In this document: piece after piece, positions 52,007-60,975 of the stretch | Layout: the number at the start of each line of letters is the position of its first letter | Position numbering within the stretch: the stretch's first letter is position 1 | Assembly: GCF_000151105.2 (NCBI RefSeq) | Contig: NC_014804.1 | Coordinates: forward strand, 434,001-498,000 | Source: Thermococcus barophilus MP | GTDB lineage: Archaea > Methanobacteriota_B > Thermococci > Thermococcales > Thermococcaceae | Direction of reading: 5' to 3' | DNA length: 64,000 nt | Made by a program: the position numbers and the translations under genes | Notes under the pieces: generated by a model | What the model was told of the DNA's origin: nothing | The model's input: the letters and a program-made list of their open reading frames with translations, nothing else | The model's database searches: none

Positions 52007-53149
52007 ATGAAGGCTGTGAAAGCAACTCTTTTATATGATGGATTGGGCAATCTCAAAAAGAACATCTACATTGTTTTTGACAAAGAAATTAAGAAAATCA
52101 CAAAAGAGAAGCCCAAAGATGCTGAAATAATAGCGGAAGGAGTTGTGACGCCCGCGTTTATTGACGGACACTCACACATTGGGATGGAGCGCTATGGTGA
52201 GCCCTATCAGGAAGGAGAAGCAAACGAGCAGATGGATTCAGTTCTGCCTTTAGTTGACGCTTTGTACTCAATTTATATGGACGACAAAGCTTTCAAACAC
52301 TCAATTGAGTTTGGAGTTCTGTACTCTTCAGTTCTACCAGGAAGTGGAAACATCATCGGAGGAAGGGCTGTTCTGATTAAAAACTATGGAAGGGACATCG
52401 AGGATGCATTTATGAAGTACGTCGGCGTTAAAGCGGCTTTTGGGTACAATCCAAGGTCAACTAAGGAGTGGAAAGGAACAAGACCGAGCACAAGGATGGG
52501 AGCAATTGGAATTCTCCTGAATTGGCTCATAAAGACTCAGAAGACAATTGCTCTGCTTGAAAAAGGTAAGAAAGAGCCTGAGGAGATTGAACCAACTGTT
52601 GAAGCATTAATCCCAGTTTTGAAAGGGGAAGAGCCTCTGAGAGTTCACGTGCACAAAGAGGATGATATAGCAGCACTGCTCATGATAAAGCGCAAGTTTG
52701 GGCTTAAGATAACCATTGAACATGCTGGTGATGTTCACAGCAAAGAGACGTTTGAGAAGATCAAGAAAGAGAATGTTCCATTGATCTATGGTCCATTCGA
52801 TTCTCTGCCCTACAAGGTTGAGCTGAAGCATGAAGACTGGAAGAATGCTAAATACCTCATTGAAGTGAAGCCCCTCTTTGGGCTTATGAGCGACCACCCG
52901 GTAACGCTTCAAGCAAATCTTTACCTGCAATTGAGGCACTTCATAAGGTTAGGAATGAGCAAGGAAGAGGCGATAAAGATCATCACCCACAACAATGCCA
53001 AAATCCTCGGGGTAGATGACATTCTGGGAAGCATCGAGAAGGGCAAGTGGGCTTCGCTTGTCGTCTGGAATGGTGACCCGTTCCACATGGAGAGCTACCC
53101 AACGCATGTATTTGCTGAAGGCAAATTGATTCACGAGTGGGAGGTTTGA
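52007..53149 (+). CDS. Amidohydrolase family protein
   Basis: A 380-residue metal-dependent hydrolase. Metal ligands are in AFIDGHSHIGMERYG (HxH near residue 48), VHVHKEDD (near 218), EHAGDVH (near 243) and the Asp in MSDHPVTLQ (near 300); GSIEKGKWASLVVWNGDPF is the C-terminal motif of the imidazolonepropionase/prolidase-like branch. The substrate is not known. GGTGGTT upstream selects ATG 52007. An A/T-rich palindromic stretch (51935-51955) lies in its promoter. Convergent with tiaS. Confidence 0.86.
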   Translation: MKAVKATLLYDGLGNLKKNIYIVFDKEIKKITKEKPKDAEIIAEGVVTPAFIDGHSHIGMERYGEPYQEGEANEQMDSVLPLVDALYSIYMDDKAFKHSIEFGVLYSSVLPGSGNIIGGRAVLIKNYGRDIEDAFMKYVGVKAAFGYNPRSTKEWKGTRPSTRMGAIGILLNWLIKTQKTIALLEKGKKEPEEIEPTVEALIPVLKGEEPLRVHVHKEDDIAALLMIKRKFGLKITIEHAGDVHSKETFEKIKKENVPLIYGPFDSLPYKVELKHEDWKNAKYLIEVKPLFGLMSDHPVTLQANLYLQLRHFIRLGMSKEEAIKIITHNNAKILGVDDILGSIEKGKWASLVVWNGDPFHMESYPTHVFAEGKLIHEWEV

Positions 53150-53165
53150 GATTTTCTCCTTTTTC

Positions 53166-53204
53166 GTTCACGTTTTGTGAACAGATTGTTCATGATTTGT
53201 GAAC
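53166..53204. repeat. Tandem pair of 17-base palindromes
   Basis: GTTCACGTTTTGTGAAC (53166-53182) and GTTCATGATTTGTGAAC (53188-53204) are 15/17 identical, each a near-perfect palindrome, and start 22 bases apart, about two helical turns. They lie between two convergent genes. A degenerate third copy is at about 53246-53262. The rest of the gap (53150-53286) has a T-run and no gene. Confidence 0.65.
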
Positions 53205-53286
53205 TTGACTTACGCTTTTTTTCTCTGAGTTGCCTTAAGGTAGTTTCATGATTTTTCATAAGAATCTACATCTACAGGGATCACAA

Positions 53287-54555
53287 CTACTCTAAAATCT
53301 TCTCCTCACCAAGCGGTAACACCAAAGGCCTTGATAGATGCCTCCTTGCATCTGGTGGGACTTCGTAAATTTTCTTTTGCAGCTTTCTTGGGACTTCAAC
53401 AGGAATCAAAACTTTAGGCATTTTATAACCGCACTTTTTGCACTTCAGGTAATCCCCCTTGCTCTTCATTGTTCCACCACATTTTGGACACTTCGGCTTT
53501 CTATACTCAATTTTCTTAGCCAGCTTTACTGGATAAAATTTCTCAAGATTGAGCGTCAAAACACCTTCAAACTCCTTTACTCCCCCAGCCGCTATAATCT
53601 CATCCCCTTCAATCAGCATTCTTACGTATCTTCTGAACCCTTTTGTCGGTTCAAATGCAGCAACCCTCAGCCTTCCGGTTCCATCGTCAACTTCAAAGAA
53701 GACGTGCCTTCCTTTTTCCCAGTAACTCTTTACAACTTTTGCTTTAATTACAGCATTATCGAATTGTTTAAGATCTGCAATCTTTTTGAACCTTAAATGT
53801 TCATCCGTGCTCTGATTCGTCTTAAAAATCTGGTAAAATTCGAGTGGCTCTTCAATTGTTATGCTTTCAAAAGCCAGAAGAACCTTATTTTTGTCAATTC
53901 CTCTAATGCCAACCAGAACAGGGTCTTTGCCATGAGGGGTGATTAAAACCGAGCCCTTATATGGATCAACGTTATCGTAGGTGAAGGGATAGAACTGCCT
54001 ATCCATCTCAAAAACGCTCTCTCTGTTTACCTTTCTTGGGGTTCCCCAAAGCCTTCTTTTTCTATATGCCAAAAGCTCATAAGTAAACTCTTTAAGAGGA
54101 TGCCCAATTGCCGCCAATGCTCCGACTATTCCTCTTCCAAGTTTAAATTTGTAGATTTCAGCATCAACGTCTTTAGCAACTTTTTCTGCTTCTTCAATAC
54201 TTATGTGCTCCCAGATAGCCCGATAAGTAAACTCAGTCAGCTCTTCTGGAATTTCCCCCTCCAAAAACACCACACCCGGATTCGTGTTCTCATGAGTTAG
54301 ATCGGCAAGTTCTTCAACAAATTCGAGAACAAGATTCTTAATCTTTGGAACATCTTCTTCATCAGCTTCAAAGCTCATTGCAACTGCACCGTTCCCTCTC
54401 GTCTTGTAGGGAACGTTGGGATTCAGCCTGATCAGCTTCGGCAAATCTAAGGGCTCCGCTAACCGTGAAATTTCTCTATAGAGCAAAGCTCCAAGATATG
54501 TTGTGCACATGCCATTTGGTGAGTCAGTGTCGTCGAGACCTATGTGAAGCATCAT
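53287..54555 (-). CDS. tiaS: tRNA(Ile2) 2-agmatinylcytidine synthetase
   Basis: A 422-residue enzyme that attaches agmatine to C34 of the CAU-anticodon isoleucine tRNA. It begins [20 protein letters not shown] (kinase domain with the phosphate-binding DDTDS), has the FLD and central domains, an OB fold (about 270-340) and a C-terminal zinc ribbon ([24 protein letters not shown]). No ribosome binding site is present; a TATA-like TTTTAACG about 25 bases before ATG 54555 suggests a leaderless mRNA, with the promoter inside the end of the upstream gene. Confidence 0.95.
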   Translation of the reverse strand: MMLHIGLDDTDSPNGMCTTYLGALLYREISRLAEPLDLPKLIRLNPNVPYKTRGNGAVAMSFEADEEDVPKIKNLVLEFVEELADLTHENTNPGVVFLEGEIPEELTEFTYRAIWEHISIEEAEKVAKDVDAEIYKFKLGRGIVGALAAIGHPLKEFTYELLAYRKRRLWGTPRKVNRESVFEMDRQFYPFTYDNVDPYKGSVLITPHGKDPVLVGIRGIDKNKVLLAFESITIEEPLEFYQIFKTNQSTDEHLRFKKIADLKQFDNAVIKAKVVKSYWEKGRHVFFEVDDGTGRLRVAAFEPTKGFRRYVRMLIEGDEIIAAGGVKEFEGVLTLNLEKFYPVKLAKKIEYRKPKCPKCGGTMKSKGDYLKCKKCGYKMPKVLIPVEVPRKLQKKIYEVPPDARRHLSRPLVLPLGEEKILE

Positions 54556-54579
54556 CAAAGCGTAGAAAAGAAGAGAACG

Positions 54580-55128
54580 TTAAAAGCTTTCCCATTCATC
54601 CTTAAATAGCTCGTAAAATAAAACATCAGCAAAGCCTTCCTCTGGGATATGGACGTGCTTTTTTAGCCTTCCCACGAGCTTAAAGCCGTTCTTTTCAAGA
54701 ACCCTTTGCGAAGCTACGTTATATTCATAAACCCTTGCATAAACTTTCCTTAGATTGAGCCATTTGAAGCAGTACTCCAAGGCCAATCCTACTGCTTCCG
54801 TTGCATATCTTTTCCCCCAGTACTGCTTGCTCAAAAAGTACCCTATTTCAGCATGCCCATTCTTGTGATTAATCTTATGAACTCCAATCAATCCAACGAG
54901 AGAGTCGCTCCTATTCTCAATAACCGCAAAAACTCTGTGTTTCTCTTTCTCCCTTCTGATTCTTTCGTACCATTCCATCTCATCTTCAAAGTAGAACACA
55001 GCATCTGGTGAAGATAAATATCTCCTCACATCTCTGTCGTTGTACCACAGCCAAACCTTCGGTATGTCCTCTCTCAGTAGAACGCCGAGAGAAACCTTCC
55101 TCCCAGTTAGGATTATAGGTCTCTGCAT
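54580..55128 (-). CDS. GNAT N-acetyltransferase (RimJ/RimL type)
   Basis: A 182-residue acetyltransferase with VWLWYNDRDVRRYLSSPD, the acetyl-CoA-binding region GYFLSKQYWGKRYATEAVGLAL (RxxGxG/A-like) and ARVYEYNVASQRVLEKNGFKLVG. This branch acetylates protein N-termini or small amines; the substrate is unknown. GGTG then ATG 55128 sets the start rather than GTG 55137. It is divergent from the HTH regulator gene. Confidence 0.88.
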   Translation of the reverse strand: MQRPIILTGRKVSLGVLLREDIPKVWLWYNDRDVRRYLSSPDAVFYFEDEMEWYERIRREKEKHRVFAVIENRSDSLVGLIGVHKINHKNGHAEIGYFLSKQYWGKRYATEAVGLALEYCFKWLNLRKVYARVYEYNVASQRVLEKNGFKLVGRLKKHVHIPEEGFADVLFYELFKDEWESF

Positions 55129-55170
55129 ACCATACACCTTAAATTTTTAAGTTCTTTTTCCTATTTATAA

Positions 55171-56133
55171 ATGATGATGGAAAAGGAGAGATTGATTAGA
55201 GTCGTCGAGAGCATCTTGCGAGGCACAGGATTTAGAACCGCGAGAATGGAGTTTAAGGGTGCATGCTTTGACTTAGTGGCGAGTAGGTTATTCCTATTGC
55301 TATTCATCAAAGTTTTACAGAACATTGACACGCTCACAAAAGAGCAGGCTGAGGATTTAAAAAGATTAGCTAAGTTCTTCCAGGCTTCTCCGCTCATAGT
55401 TGGGCTCAAGACAAAAAACGATGAGCTTGAGGAAGGGGTAGTTTACGAGCGCTTTGGAATCTACGCATTGAATCCACAAACCCTCTACGATGTGATAGTC
55501 GAAAATGAACTGCCGGCAATCTTCGCTGAAAGAGGGGGCTTTTACGTCAAAATTAATGGAGAGTATCTAAGATATTTGAGAGAAAAGTATGGATATAGCA
55601 TTGGTGAGCTTGCCGAGCTGTTGGGAGTTTCAAGAAAAAGCCTGCAGAATTATGAAAGAGGAGAACAGGCCGTCAGCTTAGATGTTGCCATTAGATTGGA
55701 GGAGATATTCAATGAGCCCCTGGCTAAGCCTATTGATATCCTGCATGCAAAAGTTGAAGCTAAGCTTGACGTAAAGCCAGAGAACGAGCTTGAAAGGGAA
55801 ATCTTTGAGCGCTTAAAAGCTCTTGGGATGGGAGTTGTTAAAATTAAAAAGGCTCCTTTCAATGCAATTTCGAAAGAGGAGGAGTTCAAGATTTTAACAG
55901 GGATAGACCAGAGAAAAACCAAGACAACAATAAAAAGAGCTCAGATGATCAATGAGGTCAGCAAGATAATCCACAGCGATGGAGTCTTCATTTTGGAAAA
56001 AACAAAAACTGAAGTTGTTGGAGAAATTCCGCTAATACCTAAAAAAGCCCTCTCAGAAATTAGGGATGCTGATGAGCTAATTGAGATGATTGAAGAGCTG
56101 AAGAAAGAGATAAAGAAAAAGATTTTCAGCTGA
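55171..56133 (+). CDS. Archaeal HTH-type transcriptional regulator
   Basis: A 320-residue protein of the conserved archaeal group that carries an N-terminal alpha/beta domain (residues 1-115, resembling a nuclease-like fold: FKGACFDLVASRLFLLLFIKVLQN), a central XRE helix-turn-helix (REKYGYSIGELAELLGVSRKSLQNYERGEQAVSLDVAIRLEEIF, about 130-175) and a long C-terminal part. ATG 55171 has a TATA-like AAATTTTTAA 25 bases upstream and no ribosome binding site, so it is leaderless. The 3' end overlaps the convergent HD hydrolase gene by eight bases. Confidence 0.88.
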   Translation: MMMEKERLIRVVESILRGTGFRTARMEFKGACFDLVASRLFLLLFIKVLQNIDTLTKEQAEDLKRLAKFFQASPLIVGLKTKNDELEEGVVYERFGIYALNPQTLYDVIVENELPAIFAERGGFYVKINGEYLRYLREKYGYSIGELAELLGVSRKSLQNYERGEQAVSLDVAIRLEEIFNEPLAKPIDILHAKVEAKLDVKPENELEREIFERLKALGMGVVKIKKAPFNAISKEEEFKILTGIDQRKTKTTIKRAQMINEVSKIIHSDGVFILEKTKTEVVGEIPLIPKKALSEIRDADELIEMIEELKKEIKKKIFS

Positions 56134-57379
56134 AAATTACTTTTTTCCAGATTTCCCTAACTTTATTCACGTATTTTGCTGGTGAAGCAATGAGCACAGC
56201 CCATCTTGGAGTTTGTCTTCTCTTCAGTGCGTTTGCCAGGGGAGTAACTTTTGTAAGGGGCTGAAGTTCTCCAGTGTGGAGCAGTACATTGATTTCCGTC
56301 GCTTTTAGTCTTGGTTCACTGAGCATTAGATCTGCAATTGAGAACTCAAGAATCACCTCACCTTCCTTGGCTCCAACAGCATCCGCCAAGTTTCTCTCGA
56401 TTTCCTGCCTCCTCTTGACGTTTCTGTATGCGCTCAGCAGTTCTTTCTTCTCCTCTGCAGAAAGCTCATCTGCACTTGCCAGCACAGCTGCTTTGTATAT
56501 GTCCCTGTATTTAATGCGCCTTGCAATTTCACCGGGGTAGCCTTCAAGGTCCTCAAGCTCTACAAAGACTCTGCAATCAGTCATTTTCCAGAAGTCCCAG
56601 AGATGGCCTTCTTCAAGAGCAAACTCCAAAGCTCTCGTTAGCATTCCTTCGGCAATTTTAACCGTATGATGGAAGTAAACCCTTGAATACATCAAAGCTC
56701 TGGCAACCATCATCCCTTCCACTGCCTCAATTCCTTTCTCATCCACCACAAGCTGTCCCTCATGGATTTTCAGGACTTTTAAAAGCCGCTCAATGTCAAT
56801 AATGCCATGGGCAACGCCAGTATAGTGGGCATCTCTCATAAGGTAGTCAATTTGATCAACATCAACATCTCCATGGAGCATTTGACCCAAATAGCGCTTC
56901 TCGTATTTGCCTAAAATCAAGTCAGCGACTTCTTTTGGGGAATAACCATAACTTTCAATTATTTCTGGAATGAACTCTCTGCTCTCTATCTCTCCATCAA
57001 TGATATCTATTTTTCCGAGGATTATGTTTTGACCAAGATGCATGTGGTCGTACTCTTTGACATAGTGCTTGTAAATCTGCTCAAATGTGTGAGAAAACGG
57101 TCCATGTCCAATGTCATGTAACAATGCTCCCATTTCAAGTAAAGTTTTCTCATCTTTATCAAGCTCGATCTCTTGGGCAAGCCTCCTCGCTATGTTATAG
57201 GCTCCAAGGGAATGCTCAAATCGGGAGTGGTTTGCTCCTGGATATACAAGATATGCCAAGCCAAGCTGCCTTATGCTCCTAAGTCTTTGGAACTCTGGAG
57301 TCTTTACTAAATCCAGAATGACTCCCTTGATTTTCATGCTTCCATGAATGGGATCATGTATAATTTTCCCGTCCACCAT
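56126..57379 (-). CDS. HD-domain phosphohydrolase (dNTPase-like)
   Basis: A 417-residue HD-superfamily enzyme with IHDPIHGSMKI, TPEFQRLRSIRQLGL, the HD motif ALLHDIGHGPFSHTFE and DVDQIDYLMRDAHYTGVAHG. This pattern is that of dGTPase/SAMHD1-like triphosphohydrolases, which lower dNTP pools. The start is uncertain: a TATA box (about 57403-57412) places transcription at about 57383, so GTG 57385, ATG 57379 or GTG 57376 are all possible; ATG is taken. Confidence 0.88.
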   Translation of the reverse strand: MVDGKIIHDPIHGSMKIKGVILDLVKTPEFQRLRSIRQLGLAYLVYPGANHSRFEHSLGAYNIARRLAQEIELDKDEKTLLEMGALLHDIGHGPFSHTFEQIYKHYVKEYDHMHLGQNIILGKIDIIDGEIESREFIPEIIESYGYSPKEVADLILGKYEKRYLGQMLHGDVDVDQIDYLMRDAHYTGVAHGIIDIERLLKVLKIHEGQLVVDEKGIEAVEGMMVARALMYSRVYFHHTVKIAEGMLTRALEFALEEGHLWDFWKMTDCRVFVELEDLEGYPGEIARRIKYRDIYKAAVLASADELSAEEKKELLSAYRNVKRRQEIERNLADAVGAKEGEVILEFSIADLMLSEPRLKATEINVLLHTGELQPLTKVTPLANALKRRQTPRWAVLIASPAKYVNKVREIWKKVIFS

Positions 57380-57459
57380 CCTCACCTGAAAGAATTTCAG
57401 AAAAGCGTTTTAAATAGATTTTGGCAATTTGACATTTTTCTTTTATCTTTTACAAGCCT

Positions 57460-58440
57460 CGCCTTTCAGGACGGGGTACGGTGTTCTGCAAATTAGCCAT
57501 TAAGCGGGAAAGCGACACTCTTTTAAAGCCTAAAAATAATACTACAATTTGAGATGAAGCGTTCGGTAACGGTTAAACTTCAGCCCTCAAAAGCTCAAGA
57601 GAAGATCCTCTTCGAATTAGCTCAAGCTACAGCCATAATCTGGAACAAGCTCAACTACCTAAGGCTCAAACAATTCAAAGAATTTGGGAAAATAGACTTT
57701 AACGGAACAGAAAAAGAGGCTTATTACTGCTTTAAGGATTGGATTGGCGGCTCGACAGTTCAGCAATTAGCCAGAAAGAACGCTGAAGCGTGGCGTTCTT
57801 TCTTCTCCCTCAACAGGAAGAAAAAGAAGGGTGAACTGCCCGAATGGTTTAAACCGAAACCACCAAAATTCGTCAAGGAAAAGAATGGTAAAAAACTCTT
57901 TGTAATCCCCCTTAGGAACGACCAGTATCAGATTGATGGGAACGTTATTGAATTGAGACGTCTCGGCAAGTTTGGGAAACTCAAAATCCAGTTCAAGGGC
58001 AGAATACACTTGAAGGGCAAGCAAGGACGCTTAGAAATCGCCTATGATGACGTTAGGCGGAAGTGGTATGCCCACATTAGCTTTACGGTAGAGGAGAAGC
58101 TTGAAAGTGGGGAATGGGTAAGCGTTCCGAGAAAGCCAAGGGGAAACCTCTCTGCCGGAATTGACTTGGGAGTGAACAATTTGATGGCCGTTTATGTTGA
58201 AAACGGTGAGAGTTTTCTGGTTAATGGAAGGCCACTCAAAAGCATTGATTTTTACTGGCGGAGGAAGATTGCTGAGTATCAGTCAAAACTTAACAAGTCA
58301 GGAGCTAAAACGAGCAGGAAGCTCAAGGCCGAGCCCGAGGGGCTGATTTTTGGCTTCAATGAAGCCCCTCAAACCTCCCCGCCAATGGCGAGGGGCTAAG
58401 CTAAACCCTCACCGTTCACGGCAGGGAGGAGGTCAGAATT
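57460..58440 (+). mobile_element. IS200/IS605-type remnant with deleted tnpB
   Basis: The element spans a GC-richer left part (57463-57490, hairpin-like CCTCGCC...GACGGGG), a tnpB shortened by an internal deletion, and a structured right end: GAGGGGCT pairs with AAGCCCCTC (58337-58373) and CCCCGCC with GGCGAGGGG (58378-58396), then GGCAGGGAGGAGGTCAG. No tnpA transposase is present. Exact ends are not fixed; limits are approximate. Confidence 0.7.
57554..58399 (+). pseudogene. tnpB: Truncated TnpB RNA-guided nuclease
   Basis: The 281-residue frame begins MKRSVTVKLQPSKAQEKILF and runs in frame through the N-terminal domain to the RuvC-I Asp in AGIDLGVNNLMAVYVENG (about residue 200) and WRRKIAEYQSKLNKSGAK. 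After TSRKLK it jumps into AEPEGLIFGFNEAPQT, which is the structured 3' end of the element read in another frame. The expected next 130-150 residues, with the RuvC-II Glu, the zinc finger and the RuvC-III Asp, are missing, so it cannot be an active nuclease. There is a TATA-like box but no ribosome binding site at ATG 57554. Confidence 0.85.
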
Positions 58441-58497
58441 TATTCCGCTTTGCTGTTGTCTACACAAAGAACTAAGCATCAAAAAGAAAAGAAAAAG

Positions 58498-59787
58498 TCA
58501 AATATCCTTGCCAACAATGAAGATTCTTTTTGTCTTGCCAGGCTTTTGTGGGAGCCCTTCTCTGACTTTTTCTGCTGGAACTGCCTCAATTATGAGCTCA
58601 GCCTGTTTTGAATCTTCTACTTCGTATCTAACAGGGTTGTTGCCTTCATATATCAGACTTCTAATTTCATCTTCTATCCCAGCAGGCTTTTCTCCTACAT
58701 AGCCAACCCTTATGATGGCTTTCGGCTTTGGATTGCTGGGTGATAGCGGATGGTAAATAATCACAAAGTCAATTAAGAACGGATACCTGTGAACGATGCT
58801 AATAATCTGATCGAGATACAATGTTGCTCCTGCCAAGCTTATTGCATCCTTTATTCTGAGTATGCTTTTTATTTCTCCGTTTTCGACCCTCGCCAGATCC
58901 CCAGCATCGTAGTTGAACAGAGGCAGACCTGTCAGCTCGCCTTCTTTCATTATCTTCGTTACGTATATCTTGTGATATTCTTTGTATTCCTCTTCTTCGA
59001 TGCTTTCTAAAACTATTATGGACTCAGGGAATGAGAAGTTGGTTGTCTTTTTCTTTGTTACAATTCTGTATCCCACAGCGCCCTCCTCAGACATTCCGAG
59101 TGCGTCTATTATCATTGCATTTGGGAAGTTCTCCAATGTAGCTTTTGCCAGCTCTTCGGTCAGCGTCTCACCTCCAACGAGGATTACCCTGATATCATTG
59201 CGGATATCTTCTGGAAGCTTTAGTCCAAGGAGAAATGCCGTTGTCGTTAAAGAGAACAGCACAGTTGGTTTTATTGATCTCAGTTCGTTTATCAACAGAT
59301 CAGGCATGCGGATGAACTGGATAGGAATCTGGAAGTATGCAACCTTTGCTCCAAGCTCTTCGACAGCTCCATACCCCATAATGCCTGAAGCAGACGGCAG
59401 TGGGGGAAAGAAAGATGCTATCCTGTCCCCTTTCTCAAAGTATTCATAAAACCAAGGTATGAACTGCCTTGCAACTCTCCTCTTATCATCTATTGTGTAG
59501 GGTATTCTCTTTGGCTGACCTGTTGTTCCGCTTGTCCTTACGATGGTGTAAAAGATATCGTAGTTTTTAATGTAACTTGGCCATACCCTTTCAGTATTAT
59601 AAAGATCTTTTGGAAGTATGTGAATGTTTTTAACTTCGGAAGCAAGTGTCTCTGGTGTCATGCTCTCAATATCAATCTTGGAGAATTTTTCTTTCCAAAA
59701 TTCAGTGGTTTCTGCTGCTTTTTTTGCAGTGTATCTTAGCTCTTCCAAATGTTCCAGGGCGGTTTTGCCAACGACCAGCTTTGACAT
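58498..59787 (-). CDS. Phenylacetate-CoA ligase-like adenylate-forming enzyme
   Basis: A 429-residue adenylating enzyme. The phosphate-binding motif is VRTSGTTGQPKRIPY (about residue 83-97), the ATP motifs are DALGMSEEGAVGY and LFNYDAGDLARV, and a small C-terminal domain follows. It should activate a carboxylic acid with ATP and pass it to CoA or another acceptor; the acid is unknown. GGTGGT precedes the ATG at 59787. Its promoter holds a perfect 9-base inverted repeat. It is divergent from a second, shorter adenylating-type gene. Confidence 0.85.
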   Translation of the reverse strand: MSKLVVGKTALEHLEELRYTAKKAAETTEFWKEKFSKIDIESMTPETLASEVKNIHILPKDLYNTERVWPSYIKNYDIFYTIVRTSGTTGQPKRIPYTIDDKRRVARQFIPWFYEYFEKGDRIASFFPPLPSASGIMGYGAVEELGAKVAYFQIPIQFIRMPDLLINELRSIKPTVLFSLTTTAFLLGLKLPEDIRNDIRVILVGGETLTEELAKATLENFPNAMIIDALGMSEEGAVGYRIVTKKKTTNFSFPESIIVLESIEEEEYKEYHKIYVTKIMKEGELTGLPLFNYDAGDLARVENGEIKSILRIKDAISLAGATLYLDQIISIVHRYPFLIDFVIIYHPLSPSNPKPKAIIRVGYVGEKPAGIEDEIRSLIYEGNNPVRYEVEDSKQAELIIEAVPAEKVREGLPQKPGKTKRIFIVGKDI

Positions 59788-59800
59788 AAAAGACCACCAT

Positions 59801-59827
59801 CTTAAATATCTCTGAAAAATATTTAAG
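59801..59827. promoter_or_regulatory. 9-base inverted repeat in the adenylating-enzyme promoter
   Basis: CTTAAATAT (59801-59809) and ATATTTAAG (59819-59827) are perfect inverted repeats nine bases apart. The right arm is the minus-strand TATA box and the left arm the expected transcription start, as for a repressor site. Confidence 0.5.
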
Positions 59828-59853
59828 GATTTGGGAACTAAATTGATAAGACT

Positions 59854-59868
59854 TCAATTTTTAATTGA
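59854..59868. promoter_or_regulatory. Inverted repeat upstream of the 59914 TATA box
   Basis: TCAATT-ttt-AATTGA is a perfect palindrome about 15-25 bases before the TATA-like CTTTTAAAAAC of the leaderless gene at 59914. The place suits an activator, or the second site of a shared regulator. Confidence 0.4.
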
Positions 59869-59913
59869 GGATTATACAAAACTTTTAAAAACTTGTGAAA
59901 CAAAAAAGATTTC

Positions 59914-60975
59914 ATGAGATATGCAGAAGTAAAAGAGATGTACGATGATCCTTTTCATTTAGATGAGAGCTCCGCAATACAGTATCTAAGGAACATCTTT
60001 GAATTTCACTTCCAGAATACTCCATACTGGCATGCTGTTGAGAAAAAGCGGGGGATAGATTTGGACTCTATTTTTGAAGGCAGCCTTGAAGAAACTGTTG
60101 AGAAAATATTCAATTCTGGTCTCTCTATTGAGAGTGACGAATTAAGAGAAAACTGGCTTGGATTTTTACCAAGAAACTACAAGGGCAAACTTAGATTCTA
60201 CCAATCCTCTGGAACTACAGGACCGAGGTCTTTTTGCCACTGGGATCATGAATATGTTGATCTGCTTGTTTTTTATCTTCGAAGGGCTCTTGACGAAGTT
60301 TATCATCTTGATGAAACGTACAACGATTCTCATCAACTGCGAGCCCTGCTTCACGGACCATACGGCTGGTATCAGGAAGAAATGAGTGAACTGGTATGGT
60401 CATATGGGGGAATTCTATATTTTGTTGCAACTGAGACTGAGGGCTTAAAGAAAATTCTTGAAAAAGAAGGTATTCAAGCTGCAATGAAATATTTGGCTCC
60501 TCTTGTTAGATATACCCAAAGGGTTCTTGAAAGGGATGAAATAAACCTGATAAGAACTGCCGTACAGTTATTGGATATTTTCAAGCCTTTCGGTGAAAAT
60601 CTTGAAACCATAATGTTGAGCGGTACCAGCACAACGCCTGAAGTGATTAAGCATTATCAGGATTACTTTGAAAATTCGGTATTCATTCCCCTTTATGGGT
60701 ATTTTGCATTTGGAGATGCTATAGGGGTGCATAGGGGTAAAAATATTCAATACTATCCCAACTATCCCTTCACAGTGATCTTACCTCTTGTTCCTGAGAA
60801 TGGAAGATACAGAATCGCCAAGTACTGGGAAAGAGGACTAACAGGTATAATCATTGCCAGACCTGAAATATTGATAGTGAAGATTGAAGATGAGCTCATA
60901 ACGAGGGTTCCTCCTATAAAACCTTTTGAATGGGATGGATTTGCCAACCCAAGTAGGGAGGGAGTGTCATGTTAG
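59914..60975 (+). CDS. Short adenylate-forming-enzyme-like protein
   Basis: A 353-residue protein with FHFQNTPYWHAV and the motif YQSSGTTGPRSFCHWDHEY (about residue 88-106), so it belongs to the same superfamily as its divergent neighbour. The Lys after the SGTTG loop is not seen, the second motif is LYGYFAFGDAIG, and the C-terminal lid domain is missing. It may bind but not activate an acid, or act with a partner. The ATG at 59914 lacks a ribosome binding site and has a TATA-like box 27 bases upstream (leaderless). It overlaps the next gene by seven bases. Confidence 0.75.
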   Translation: MRYAEVKEMYDDPFHLDESSAIQYLRNIFEFHFQNTPYWHAVEKKRGIDLDSIFEGSLEETVEKIFNSGLSIESDELRENWLGFLPRNYKGKLRFYQSSGTTGPRSFCHWDHEYVDLLVFYLRRALDEVYHLDETYNDSHQLRALLHGPYGWYQEEMSELVWSYGGILYFVATETEGLKKILEKEGIQAAMKYLAPLVRYTQRVLERDEINLIRTAVQLLDIFKPFGENLETIMLSGTSTTPEVIKHYQDYFENSVFIPLYGYFAFGDAIGVHRGKNIQYYPNYPFTVILPLVPENGRYRIAKYWERGLTGIIIARPEILIVKIEDELITRVPPIKPFEWDGFANPSREGVSC

